Assembly: GCA_017940005.1 (NCBI GenBank)
Contig: JAGAZO010000006.1
Span: forward strand, 1-64,000
DNA length: 64,000 nt
Reading direction: 5' to 3'
Origin: Treponema sp.
GTDB taxonomy: Bacteria > Spirochaetota > Spirochaetia > Treponematales > Treponemataceae
Position 1 is the first letter of the stretch. Each line of letters opens with the position of its first letter. The notes beneath the pieces are model-generated. The model had not been told where the DNA came from. It did no database searches and was given only the letters and a program-made list of their open reading frames with translations. This document shows positions 27,160 to 35,095 of the stretch, in pieces. The translations under genes and the position numbers were made by a program.

Positions 27160-27188
27160 ATTATAAACGGAAAATCACGGCGCGTAAA
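27160..27188 (-). promoter_or_regulatory. Promoter of ilvC, near-copy of the gpsA promoter
   Basis: On the minus strand TTTACG (27188-27183), a 17-nt spacer and TATAAT (27165-27160). The sequence from about 15 nt upstream of the -35 through the -10 closely matches that upstream of gpsA. Confidence 0.6.
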
Positions 27189-27467
27189 GGGTACATGTAA
27201 AAAATATATGGCTTCGGATAAACCACTTTCCGCTTTATTCCATAACTTTGCTTCATAATTTGGGCGCATCGGGGCTTGCCACGCAGTGGCAAGCCCCGCC
27301 GTTCATTGCGCACTTCGCTCACGCTCATTCCTCATCTTCGCTTCGGAACTGCACTGCCTGTCAACTTATTGCGTTCATAACAAACGCGCATTCAAAAATA
27401 CGACAGGCACGCATAGCAGCGCTCATTGCAAACAAGACAGGCAGGCAGGTGCTCCAATCACTTGCGC
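27189..27467. other. Non-coding region with a 13-bp palindrome
   Basis: The stretch between ffh and the ilvC promoter holds no convincing gene. A perfect hairpin has arms CGGGGCTTGCCAC (27270-27282) and its complement (27286-27298) with loop GCA. GCCTGTC (27354-27360) and GACAGGC (27402-27408) form a wider pair, and GCAGGCAGG repeats lie near 27440. The sequence looks like decayed or repetitive DNA. Confidence 0.5.
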
Positions 27468-28841
27468 TCATCCTCTGCCAAACCGCTTTGCCAACGCTTC
27501 CATGTCAAGCTGGCCGCCGCCGAGCTGATTCATCAACTGCGCTTGCGCACCACGATTTCGTGAAAGCTTTTTCATCATAAGTTTTGTCTTTTCAAACTGC
27601 TTTATCAATTTATTCACTTCTGCAACAGACGTACCAGAACCGTGCGCAATGCGCTTGCGGCGGCTCGGCCCGATTATCAAATGATTGGCGCGCTCCTTTT
27701 TTGTCATCGACTGAATGATTGCCTTTTGCTTTTTCATGTTGCTTGTGTCTATGTCACGCCCCTGTATCTGCGCAGAAAGTCCTGGCAGCATTTCCATAAG
27801 GCTCTGCATGCTGCCCATCTTTTGCACTTGCTCAAACTGCGTGAGCATGTCGTCGAGCGTAAATTCATTGCGCGCCATTTTGCGCTGTAACTTTTCCGCT
27901 TCTTCCTTGTCTACTGTTTCTTGCGCTTTTTCAACGAGCGAAACAATGTCGCCCATGCCAAGTATGCGGCTTGCAATTCTGTCGGGGTGAAATTGTTCCA
28001 AGTCTTCTGTTTTTTCGCCTGTGCCTATAAACAGGATGGGCTTTCCCGTCATCGTTTTGAGCGAAAGAGCTGCCCCTCCTCGCGCGTCGCTGTCAAACTT
28101 TGTTAAAATGACGCCGGTAAGTCCAAGCGCATCGTCAAACGTCTTTGCAATATCGACAGCATTCTGCCCTGTCATTGCGTCAGCAACAAGAATCGCTTCG
28201 TCGCTCTTCACAGCCTTTTTAATTGCGACAAGCTCCGCCATCATCTCTTCGTCAATTTGCAGACGACCAGCTGTGTCAATGATAACAGTGTCAAGCGCAT
28301 TTTTTCGAGCATAGTCGAGCGCATGCTCCGCGACGCGTACAGCATCTTTTATCTCTTCCTTATATACAGGCACGTTAATTTTTGCACCGAGCTGCGAAAG
28401 CTGTTCTACTGCGGCAGGGCGCACTAAATCGCACGCGACGAGCAACGGTTTGCGCCCTTCCTTTGCCAAGCGGTATGCAAGCTTGTGGCTCGCTGTCGTT
28501 TTGCCGGAACCTTGCAAGCCGAGCAGCAAAATCACCGACTGCGTGTCCACGCCCTTCAAATGCAAGTCAGTTTTTTCATCACCAAGATACGACACAAGCT
28601 TGTCATGAATGATTTTCACAAACTGCTGACCAGGATTCACCGAACGCAAAACTTTTTCGCCTTTTGCCTCTTCAACAGTTGCATTCACAAATCGGCGCAC
28701 CACGCGCAAGTTTACGTCTGCTTCGAGCAGCGCCATTTTAATCTGCTCAACAGTGTCCTCAATATTTTTTTCGGTAATTGTCGATTTGCCGCTCACCGCT
28801 TGCACAATCGATGAAAATGTATTTGTTAATTTTTCAAGCAT
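27468..28841 (-). CDS. ffh: Signal recognition particle protein Ffh
   Basis: Ffh binds 4.5S RNA and the signal sequences of nascent membrane proteins. The order is N domain, G domain (GLQGSGKTTASHKLA P-loop, DTAGRLQIDEEMM, TKFDSDARGGAALS, GTGEKTEDLEQF) and Met-rich M domain (MGSMQSLMEMLPG; GSGTSVAEVNKLIKQFEK). The 457-residue length is normal. AGGAA before the ATG. The 4.5S RNA gene was not found in this window. Confidence 0.97.
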   Translation of the reverse strand: MLEKLTNTFSSIVQAVSGKSTITEKNIEDTVEQIKMALLEADVNLRVVRRFVNATVEEAKGEKVLRSVNPGQQFVKIIHDKLVSYLGDEKTDLHLKGVDTQSVILLLGLQGSGKTTASHKLAYRLAKEGRKPLLVACDLVRPAAVEQLSQLGAKINVPVYKEEIKDAVRVAEHALDYARKNALDTVIIDTAGRLQIDEEMMAELVAIKKAVKSDEAILVADAMTGQNAVDIAKTFDDALGLTGVILTKFDSDARGGAALSLKTMTGKPILFIGTGEKTEDLEQFHPDRIASRILGMGDIVSLVEKAQETVDKEEAEKLQRKMARNEFTLDDMLTQFEQVQKMGSMQSLMEMLPGLSAQIQGRDIDTSNMKKQKAIIQSMTKKERANHLIIGPSRRKRIAHGSGTSVAEVNKLIKQFEKTKLMMKKLSRNRGAQAQLMNQLGGGQLDMEALAKRFGRG

Positions 28842-28895
28842 GTATCATTCCTATTACAAATATCACGAATAGCAGCTACAGCCAGCGCTATTGCA

Positions 28896-29951
28896 TCACG
28901 CATCTTGCATCAAAAGCTCTTTGATAAAATCGTTCGGCGCAATCTCTTTATTGAGAATGCGGTACAGCCCGTCGCATATGGTGAGCTTGATATTTTTCCG
29001 CTTTGCAATGTCATGCACATATTTGCACGCGACAGCACCTTCAGAAAGATAGCCGAGTTTGTTCATGTTCTCGATGATGTCGTCAAGGTTTGCAAATTGC
29101 GCAAGGCTGTCTTTTTTTATGATGTCCTGCCCAAAACGACGGTTGCGTCCGTACACGCTCTTGCACGTCACTTCCAAATCGCCAATGCCCGCGATTGACG
29201 TAAATGTTTGCGCGTGCGTTGCGCCCATTGCAAAGCCGAGCGTCTGTAGCTCATTCAAGCCCGCCGCCATTAAAAGTGCTTCCGCATTATCGCCAAACAG
29301 CTCTGACGTCTCTGCAAGCGCGTCAATCATGCCGTATACAACTGCGACAATATTCTTTGCGGCGGCGCACACTTGCACGCCAATTACATCGAATGACGAA
29401 AACGGCAAAATGCCTGGCACGCGCAAAAGCTCTCGTATGCGGATTGAGTTGCGCGGATTTTCGCACGCGGCAATCAATCCCGTAATTTTTCCAAGCGCAA
29501 CTTCTTCTGCATGGCTCGGTCCCGACACATACACTGTGCAGCCTTTATAGATGCCCGGCAAAATATTTTCGATTGTTTCAAGCACCAGCTTTGCGCCGTC
29601 GTGCGATGGAACAAATCCTTTAGTAATTGCCGCGATGCACGCGGTGCCGTCTGCAATTGCGGGCACTGTCGTGATTTTTTTTACTGTATCTGCAAGGAAG
29701 AGCGACGGCGTCGCGATAATCACAAACTCCTTGCCGTCTGCAACAGCGGCAATATCAGCGCTCGCCTTGACATTTTTCGAAAGCGTGTATCCCGCAAGAT
29801 ACTGCTTGTTTTCGTGTTCGTTGTTTATGCTGTCTACAACAGCTTGCTCGCGCGCCCAAATTGTTACGTCGTGACCGCCGCGTGCAAACGCATGTGCCAA
29901 GCCAGTGCCCCATGCGCCACCACCGATAACAGCAACAGATTTTGCTTCCAT
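28896..29951 (-). CDS. gpsA: Glycerol-3-phosphate dehydrogenase [NAD(P)+]
   Basis: GpsA reduces dihydroxyacetone phosphate to sn-glycerol-3-phosphate for phospholipid synthesis. The Rossmann motif IGGGAWGTGLAH opens the protein, followed by VSGPSHAEEVALGKITG, AAAKNIVAVVYGM (catalytic Lys) and GDLEVTCKSVYGRNRRFG. I chose ATG 29951 (MEAKSVAVIGG); a TTG 9 nt upstream is less likely. A TATAAT box ends 8 nt before this ATG, and there is no Shine-Dalgarno site. The length of 351 residues is slightly above the family norm. Confidence 0.95.
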   Translation of the reverse strand: MEAKSVAVIGGGAWGTGLAHAFARGGHDVTIWAREQAVVDSINNEHENKQYLAGYTLSKNVKASADIAAVADGKEFVIIATPSLFLADTVKKITTVPAIADGTACIAAITKGFVPSHDGAKLVLETIENILPGIYKGCTVYVSGPSHAEEVALGKITGLIAACENPRNSIRIRELLRVPGILPFSSFDVIGVQVCAAAKNIVAVVYGMIDALAETSELFGDNAEALLMAAGLNELQTLGFAMGATHAQTFTSIAGIGDLEVTCKSVYGRNRRFGQDIIKKDSLAQFANLDDIIENMNKLGYLSEGAVACKYVHDIAKRKNIKLTICDGLYRILNKEIAPNDFIKELLMQDA

Positions 29952-29959
29952 AGTGAACA

Positions 29960-29988
29960 ATTATAAACAGAAAAGCACAACGCGTAAA
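29960..29988 (-). promoter_or_regulatory. Promoter of gpsA
   Basis: On the minus strand TTTACG (29988-29983), a 17-nt spacer and TATAAT (29965-29960), with the ATG 8 nt below. It is nearly the same sequence as the ilvC promoter. Confidence 0.6.
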
Positions 29989-30134
29989 GAGCGCGCATAA
30001 AAAACATTCACAGAACTCGCACAAAATACGCAGAAAATTACACATGCTTTTGCAACACAGCTTGCAAAAGCAGTATTGCTTTGTCAAGCACTGACTTTTC
30101 TAACGGTTTGAAGTATTTATGAATAGACTTCTTC

Positions 30135-30276
30135 ATTTTGAACAGTGAACGATTTTTCAAAATCGGAACTGTTCAAAATTGCGTGTTCGCAATGAAATGA
30201 GAACACGCAATCAATACGCGAGTTTTCGTGAGAAAACTCGAAATTACAATGCGCACGCTATTTTAGTGCGCATTGT
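30135..30276. repeat. Cluster of four tandem hairpins
   Basis: Four palindromes follow one another. A: arms ATTTTGAACAGT (30135-30146) and 30168-30179, enclosing a second palindrome CGATTTT/AAAATCG (30050-series at 30150-30165). B: ATTGCGTGTTC (30178-30188) and 30201-30211. C: CGAGTTTTC (30219-30227) and 30232-30240 with loop GTGA. D: ACAATGCGCAC (30246-30256) and 30266-30276. All arms are perfect. D overlaps the end of the nuclease remnant. No gene lies in 29989-30257. Confidence 0.8.
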
Positions 30277-30566
30277 GAACGTTTGTCCACTTTCCGCTCT
30301 CCTTTTAGAAATGTGACAATATGCAAGTCAACATCGTCAAAGTAGCTCATTATAGAATGAGTTGCTCTTGAACCGAATGGAGTTTCTGGCAAATCAGCAT
30401 AATCACCTCCGAGTTGACTTTCCAGTTGAAATAAGCAACAGGTTAAATGTGGATAGAGCGTCTTCAATAAATGAAAATCGACAAGGATGCGTTTAAGCAT
30501 CGCGTTTTCGGCATAAGCCTTGCATTCTATTCCCAATACAAAATTGCCATCTAAAAATCTATAACA
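30258..30566 (-). pseudogene. Remnant of a PD-(D/E)XK-type nuclease, possibly restriction endonuclease
   Basis: The open frame starts directly after a stop codon with no proper start codon context. It reads FLDGNFVLGIECKAYAEN, which has the Asp...Glu-Cys-Lys arrangement of a PD-(D/E)XK nuclease core after a beta hairpin, and then about 80 residues (ILVDFHLLKTLYPHLTCCLF). The N-terminal part expected before the Asp is missing; 30567-30678 is non-coding. I infer a truncated type II-like restriction enzyme, with no partner methylase nearby. The exact family is not recognised. Confidence 0.5.
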
Positions 30567-30678
30567 CTATGATTTATTGAAAGTGTTTTTATAAAACTCC
30601 ATAATTCCAAACAGAAATTAAAAGCATGGCATTTTGCTTCTGGAATAAAAACAATATGTGCAACAATGTAACCAACTA

Positions 30679-31416
30679 TTAAAAAACAAAAAGTAGCTTT
30701 AATTTTTTCTTAATGATTTCACCATTGCAACCCATTGTTTGCTGAAATGTAATATACACAAGCAATGCGAAAGGAATAAAAAGTAGCAAATTTTCAACTG
30801 TCCATATTTTATCTTTATCAAATTTAATTAAAAGCAAACTAAAACATAACAATTGCAACGCTGTTAATAAAACAGGAACAACTTTTTTGAATGATATGTT
30901 TGAAAATAATATCATCAACAATTTTAATAAAATATAGCATATAAAAATTTTAATAATGACTGGAAGATGATGTATGGATATTTTAGTCCCAATCCAATCT
31001 ACAAATCTATCTAATATATTTCCGAAGTTAGATGTAGGCCAACTTCCTAATAAACTCGGTTTTACCACAAGTACCACAACCGCGATATAAAATAAACTCG
31101 CAATAAAATCTGCAACAAGCGGAATGTATGATTTTATTTTTTGTCTAAGCCTAACACTGTTTCCTGTAGTTTCTTTCGTTTCTGTTTCAGTTTGTTTTTC
31201 CGACGTGTTTATATTTTCGTTACTTCCTGAATCTCCAGTTGCTGAATCTTTTTCACTTTCATTTTTATTCTCGGTGCAGTCTTGTTCACGAGTTCCCAAA
31301 AAGACATCGTTTAGATGGGCAAAGACGTCACTTATATGAGCAAAAAAATCACATATTTTTTCTTTTAATTGTTTAAAGAAATTTTCAATTTTTGTTTTTA
31401 TGTTGTCAAAATTCAT
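30679..31416 (-). CDS. Hypothetical membrane protein
   Basis: This 245-residue protein starts with an amphipathic, Phe/Lys-rich region (IKTKIENFFKQLKEKICDFF), continues with an acidic Ser/Asn/Glu/Thr-rich segment (residues about 45-90) and ends with four to five hydrophobic helices. I recognise no family. Its ATG overlaps the stop of the transglutaminase gene (ATGA region, 11 nt), so the two are translationally coupled and probably act together. Base composition is AT-rich compared with core genes, in line with an accessory island. Confidence 0.6.
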   Translation of the reverse strand: MNFDNIKTKIENFFKQLKEKICDFFAHISDVFAHLNDVFLGTREQDCTENKNESEKDSATGDSGSNENINTSEKQTETETKETTGNSVRLRQKIKSYIPLVADFIASLFYIAVVVLVVKPSLLGSWPTSNFGNILDRFVDWIGTKISIHHLPVIIKIFICYILLKLLMILFSNISFKKVVPVLLTALQLLCFSLLLIKFDKDKIWTVENLLLFIPFALLVYITFQQTMGCNGEIIKKKLKLLFVF

Positions 31417-32839
31417 AAACCATTCCCTCTACAGAGAATTGCGCAAATGTTTGATACTGACCTCGCTCTGACTGGGCAAAGGCAACAGAAACTTGTTTTA
31501 CCCCTCGTGGAATAGTTACATCGCCTGTAAAAAATCCATCGCCTTGTGCTTCAAGTGGAATAAAATTTTTCCCGTAAATAACTGTTACCAATTTTCTGTT
31601 TTCAACATAAACGCTAAAAGTAATTGGTTCGTCAGTTTTAAGTGGCATCTCCATTGGCGAAATAAGACGAGCATTTTTTGCTGAAACAGCGTAAACCTGC
31701 GGAAAGCGAATGTTACTAGCCTCTTCTGCTTCAACAATAAATTGCATGCAATCTTGCCCTCCGCGCGAACCTGTTTTTCCCCAAAACACATCAACAAGAT
31801 ATATGCCTTTTTGTGGAAATAAAATTTTACACCATGAATGTTCTCCGTTGTTTTGAACAAGAGTACAATTTTTTTGCCTCGTATTTGACGAAAGATTTTT
31901 TAGGTGAACGGAAAGTTCATATCCTTCGTTAAGTGAAAAAGGAAACATCATTGAATTATTTGCGAGCATTTTTTTTACAGGTAGCGTTTGAAGATCTTTT
32001 ACATTCACAGCATCAAAAAATTTGGGTTTAATTTCAGGTAAATTGTAAAAATCGCGAGCAGTCATAGGAGAGGCAAGCAATTGTTTTCTTGAATCATTTG
32101 GAAAATGAGTGTAAATCATATGTTCAGGTTTTAAGAAAAGCCAATCAGTTGTATATTTTTGTTTTGCAACACGGCCGTCCATATAGCCAGAATCCCATAT
32201 GCAATCGACAACATACCAAGCGTTATTTATTTTTACAATATTCCATGCGTGATTAGAATTACTCGGTGAATCTTCGTCAATGAGCGAAGAGCCAACACCT
32301 CGTGCATAACCCGAAACTTTTTCGCAATTGACGGAAGCAATATCACACATATATTTAAAAAGATTTGAATATCCTTCGCAGACGGCAAGTCTTTTCGAAA
32401 GAACAGTTTGCCAATCTTGAGCGGGTATACTTCCTTGCCAATAACTTTTTGCATCATACGAAATAAGGAGAGTGACAACGTCATGAATCATTTTTATTTT
32501 TTCAAAATCGTTTTTAGAAACAGCATTTATTTCTTCGATAATTTTTCGTACATACTCGCGTGGATTCGTGTTGCGGAGTGAATCAATTTGTTTGTTTGTG
32601 ATAAGACGACGAATACTCTGTTCCGCTACATCTGTTCTATATTTGTATGCTTCTCCATAAGAATCTGGTGTTTTATAAATTTGTGAACGAATCTGCGTTC
32701 CTTGATTTTGATTTGAGCTAGGACGACCAACTTTTGTTCCTGTTTGATTTGTTTGAGACGGTGAATTTTCAGATGGGGTTATGCCAAATAACTCCTGAAA
32801 AAGAACACAACTTGATAAAGAAAACAGATTGCTATGCAT
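31406..32839 (-). CDS. Transglutaminase-like (kyphoscoliosis peptidase type) lipoprotein, signal frame shifted
   Basis: The 477-residue frame has a transglutaminase/protease triad: Cys in RLAVCEGYSNLFKYMC, His in NSNHAWNIVKI, Asp in WYVVDCIWDSG. The C-terminal region (FPFSLNEGYELSVHL; GIYLVDVFWGK; YAVSAKNARLISP) matches the Ig-like KY domain that follows in such proteins. The frame opens at ATG 32839 with no ribosome site and a stray lipobox LSSC. A better start, ATG 32868 with AAGGAAG before it, encodes MKTYMKLNILCIAICF in another frame; one extra T in the T4 run near 32821-32824 would join it to SLSSC. So a one-base deletion (or read error) is likely. Confidence 0.75.
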   Translation of the reverse strand: MHSNLFSLSSCVLFQELFGITPSENSPSQTNQTGTKVGRPSSNQNQGTQIRSQIYKTPDSYGEAYKYRTDVAEQSIRRLITNKQIDSLRNTNPREYVRKIIEEINAVSKNDFEKIKMIHDVVTLLISYDAKSYWQGSIPAQDWQTVLSKRLAVCEGYSNLFKYMCDIASVNCEKVSGYARGVGSSLIDEDSPSNSNHAWNIVKINNAWYVVDCIWDSGYMDGRVAKQKYTTDWLFLKPEHMIYTHFPNDSRKQLLASPMTARDFYNLPEIKPKFFDAVNVKDLQTLPVKKMLANNSMMFPFSLNEGYELSVHLKNLSSNTRQKNCTLVQNNGEHSWCKILFPQKGIYLVDVFWGKTGSRGGQDCMQFIVEAEEASNIRFPQVYAVSAKNARLISPMEMPLKTDEPITFSVYVENRKLVTVIYGKNFIPLEAQGDGFFTGDVTIPRGVKQVSVAFAQSERGQYQTFAQFSVEGMVYEF

Positions 32840-32893
32840 AAGATATTTAGTTTCATGTATGTTTTCATAAATCTTCCTTACACACAGATTTTA

Positions 32894-32958
32894 TACCTTT
32901 AAGGTAGCATAAACCATTTCAAAAATCAAGAAAATTTGATTTTTCAACTTAAAAGGTA
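32894..32958. promoter_or_regulatory. Paired operator-like palindromes between XRE gene and lipoprotein operon
   Basis: TACCTTTAAGGTA (32894-32906) is a perfect 6+1+6 palindrome. A second copy, ACTTAAAAGGTA (32947-32958), is a degenerate version. Between them AAAAATCAA (32921-32929) and TTGATTTTT (32936-32944) form another inverted repeat. TATACT and TATAAT at 32967-32977 would serve the XRE gene. The layout suggests binding by the XRE protein to control both directions. Confidence 0.5.
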
Positions 32959-33015
32959 ATAAATATTATACTATAATATGTTCTCAAAAAAAGTTTATCA
33001 GCATATGCTTATTTT

Positions 33016-33369
33016 ATGTCAGGCCAGGAAGAACCAATTCAGAAAATTTTCGGGGCAAATGTTCAAAAATATAGGAAAAAAGCGAATCTTACACAAACAG
33101 AACTTTCAGAACGATTAGAAATTTCTCAAAAGCATCTTTCTGTTATAGAAACAGGAAATCAATTTGCTTCTGCCAACCTTATTGAAAAAATTTCAAATGA
33201 ATTAAACGTGCCACCAGCATCTCTTTTTGGTGGTGAATTCGGCATTCGAGAGGTTAATATGATACAACTGCTCGTTGTTCAACAAATTGATGCAAAACTA
33301 GAAACTTTATACTCTCGCATTCATGAGGATTTGCTAAAAATGCAAGCAGGTGAAAAACTTAATAATTAA
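33016..33369 (+). CDS. XRE family helix-turn-helix regulator
   Basis: This 117-residue protein has an N-terminal HTH_3 domain: GANVQKYRKKANLTQTELSERL, then ISQKHLSVIETGNQFAS and LNVPPASLFGG. The C-terminal 40 residues form a helix probably used for dimerisation. It is divergent from the transglutaminase-membrane protein operon, with palindromes between them, so it is probably their repressor or activator; this is inference. No Shine-Dalgarno sequence is visible before the ATG. Confidence 0.85.
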   Translation: MSGQEEPIQKIFGANVQKYRKKANLTQTELSERLEISQKHLSVIETGNQFASANLIEKISNELNVPPASLFGGEFGIREVNMIQLLVVQQIDAKLETLYSRIHEDLLKMQAGEKLNN

Positions 33370-33370
33370 T

Positions 33371-33532
33371 GAAAAAATCGAAAAATAAGGGCAAATGTTG
33401 GAACACGGCTTTCCGTATTAGGACTTTCTCCGACTGCTTCATTTATTGCAAATAGGTTTGAATTAGAAGGAAGTTGTTCTGTATCATTTTATGGATTTCT
33501 AAAGAAAGTTATCAATACCTGTCTCCAACTCC
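33371..33532 (+). other. Degenerate open stretch, possible gene remnant
   Basis: From about 33376 a frame without stop codons reads IRANVGTRLSVLGLSP, then TASFIANRFELEGSC and SVSFYGFLKKVIN, and runs on towards 33600. It has no start codon or ribosome site and matches nothing I recognise. It may be the tail of a former gene behind the XRE gene. Confidence 0.3.
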
Positions 33533-33561
33533 TTGTCTCCCGTATATGCATTCGCTATACT
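33533..33561 (+). promoter_or_regulatory. Promoter of the NSS transporter gene
   Basis: TTGTCT (33533-33538), a 17-nt spacer and TATACT (33556-33561). The ATG at 33570 is 8 nt below the -10, and there is no Shine-Dalgarno site, so the mRNA would be leaderless or nearly so. Confidence 0.6.
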
Positions 33562-33569
33562 TACCGTTT

Positions 33570-34952
33570 ATGGAAAGAGAAAAATTCAAATCGCGCATTG
33601 GGTTCATTTTAGTAAGCGCAGGATGCGCAATCGGCATTGGAAACGTGTGGAAGTTTCCATACATCACTGGTGCATACGGCGGCGGCGTGTTTGTGCTGTT
33701 TTACCTTTTGTTTCTCGTGATTATGGGAGCACCCGTGCTCACGATGGAGCTTGCCGTCGGACGCGCCTCGCAAAAAAGCGCTGTGCTCGGCTACAAGGCG
33801 TTGGAAAAGAAAGGCACGTTCTGGCACATTCACGGCTGGTTGGCAATAGCGGGCTGCACGCTGCTCATGATGTACTACACGACAGTCTCCGGCTGGATGT
33901 TCAGCTATTTTGTTAAATTTTTGCGCGGCACATTTTCAGCCGCCCTTCCGTCCGCTAGTTCCGCAGACGACGCAGCAGATGCTGCAGCAGTGTTTTCTGC
34001 CATGCTCGCAAACCCTGTCGAGATGGGCATGTTCATGGCAATCACCGTCGTTGCAGGATTTGCCATCTGCTCGTTCAGCTTGCAAAAGGGACTTGAGCGC
34101 ATCACAAAGATACTGATGACGGGCTTGCTCATCCTCATACTGCTGCTCGCCGCCCATTCGATGACGCTGCCCGGCACCAGACGCGGCATCAGCTTTTACC
34201 TGCTCCCCGACATGCAGCGCGCGTTTGACATTGGCATTGGGCGTGTCATAACGGCGGCGATGAATCAGGCATTTTTTACGTTGAGTCTCGGCGTTGCCGC
34301 AATGGAGATTTTCGGCAGCTGCATGTCAAAAGAAAAGACGCTTGCAGGCGAAGCGTTCTGGATTTGCGGGCTCGACACGTTTGTGGCGCTGTGCAGCGGA
34401 TTAATCATTTTTCCCGCGTGCTTCAGCTTTGGCGTAGAGCCAGACGCGGGGCCGTCGCTCATATTCATAACGCTGCCAAAAGTGTTTGCGAGCATGTCTG
34501 GCGGCAGAATCTGGGGCACGCTCTTTTTCCTCTTTATGACGTTTGCAAGTTTTTCAACAGTCATCGCCGTGTTTGAAAATCTCATCACGTGCGGCATAGA
34601 TAATTTCGGCTGGAGCAGAAAAAAATCTGCCGCACTGCACTGCGCGTTCATACTCGTTGCAAGCATACCGTGCGTGCTCGGCTACAACATATGGAGCGGC
34701 GTGCATCTCATCGGCGCGCGCGACATACTCGACAGCGAGGATTTTATCGTCTCAAATCTTCTGCTGCCGCTCGGCTCGCTCATCTATCTGCTCTTCTGCA
34801 CGACAAAATGGGGCTGGGGCTTCGACAACTATTGCGCAGAGGCAAACGCAGGGGCAGGCATACGGCTTTCGCCAAAACTCAAATGGTATTTCTCGATTGT
34901 GCTGCCGCTCCTCATACTCGTGATTCTTGCCGAGGGCTTGCTGCCTCGCTAA
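33570..34952 (+). CDS. Sodium-dependent (NSS/SNF family) transporter
   Basis: This 460-residue protein belongs to the neurotransmitter:sodium symporter family, usually amino acid importers of the LeuT fold. The first helix reads GFILVSAGCAIGIGNVWKFP, with the unwound sodium and substrate site, and GGGVFVLFYLLFLVIMGAPVL follows. About eleven to twelve helices are visible. I chose ATG 33570 (MEREKFKSRIG); the in-frame TTG-type start at 33474 lacks support. The substrate is unknown. A stem (GGCTTGCTGC with its complement, 34935-34974) covers the stop codon region. Confidence 0.92.
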   Translation: MEREKFKSRIGFILVSAGCAIGIGNVWKFPYITGAYGGGVFVLFYLLFLVIMGAPVLTMELAVGRASQKSAVLGYKALEKKGTFWHIHGWLAIAGCTLLMMYYTTVSGWMFSYFVKFLRGTFSAALPSASSADDAADAAAVFSAMLANPVEMGMFMAITVVAGFAICSFSLQKGLERITKILMTGLLILILLLAAHSMTLPGTRRGISFYLLPDMQRAFDIGIGRVITAAMNQAFFTLSLGVAAMEIFGSCMSKEKTLAGEAFWICGLDTFVALCSGLIIFPACFSFGVEPDAGPSLIFITLPKVFASMSGGRIWGTLFFLFMTFASFSTVIAVFENLITCGIDNFGWSRKKSAALHCAFILVASIPCVLGYNIWSGVHLIGARDILDSEDFIVSNLLLPLGSLIYLLFCTTKWGWGFDNYCAEANAGAGIRLSPKLKWYFSIVLPLLILVILAEGLLPR

Positions 34953-34975
34953 AATCGCGCGACGCAGCAAGCCTT

Positions 34976-34999
34976 CGAGTTTTTGCTCACGCAAACTCG
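34976..34999. repeat. CGAGTTT hairpin
   Basis: CGAGTTT (34976-34982) pairs with AAACTCG (34993-34999), with an inner GC pair. It resembles the hairpins at 30219-30240 and 36068-36090. Confidence 0.5.
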
Positions 35000-35095
35000 C
35001 ATCTCCGTGTGCGCTGAAATGACATAGTGTTCAATACCACTCGAATTTTTCATCTTTACAAAAATCATTTTGACAAGTATAGTGATTTCATAGCA

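Noticed and set aside
27120-27160. T-box or branched-chain leader peptide before ilvC
   Set aside because: The leader is only about 33 nt, with no T-box core or run of Ile, Val or Leu codons.
27270-27298. Terminator of ffh
   Set aside because: The hairpin is perfect but lacks a T tract on either side and lies 170 nt after the ffh stop.
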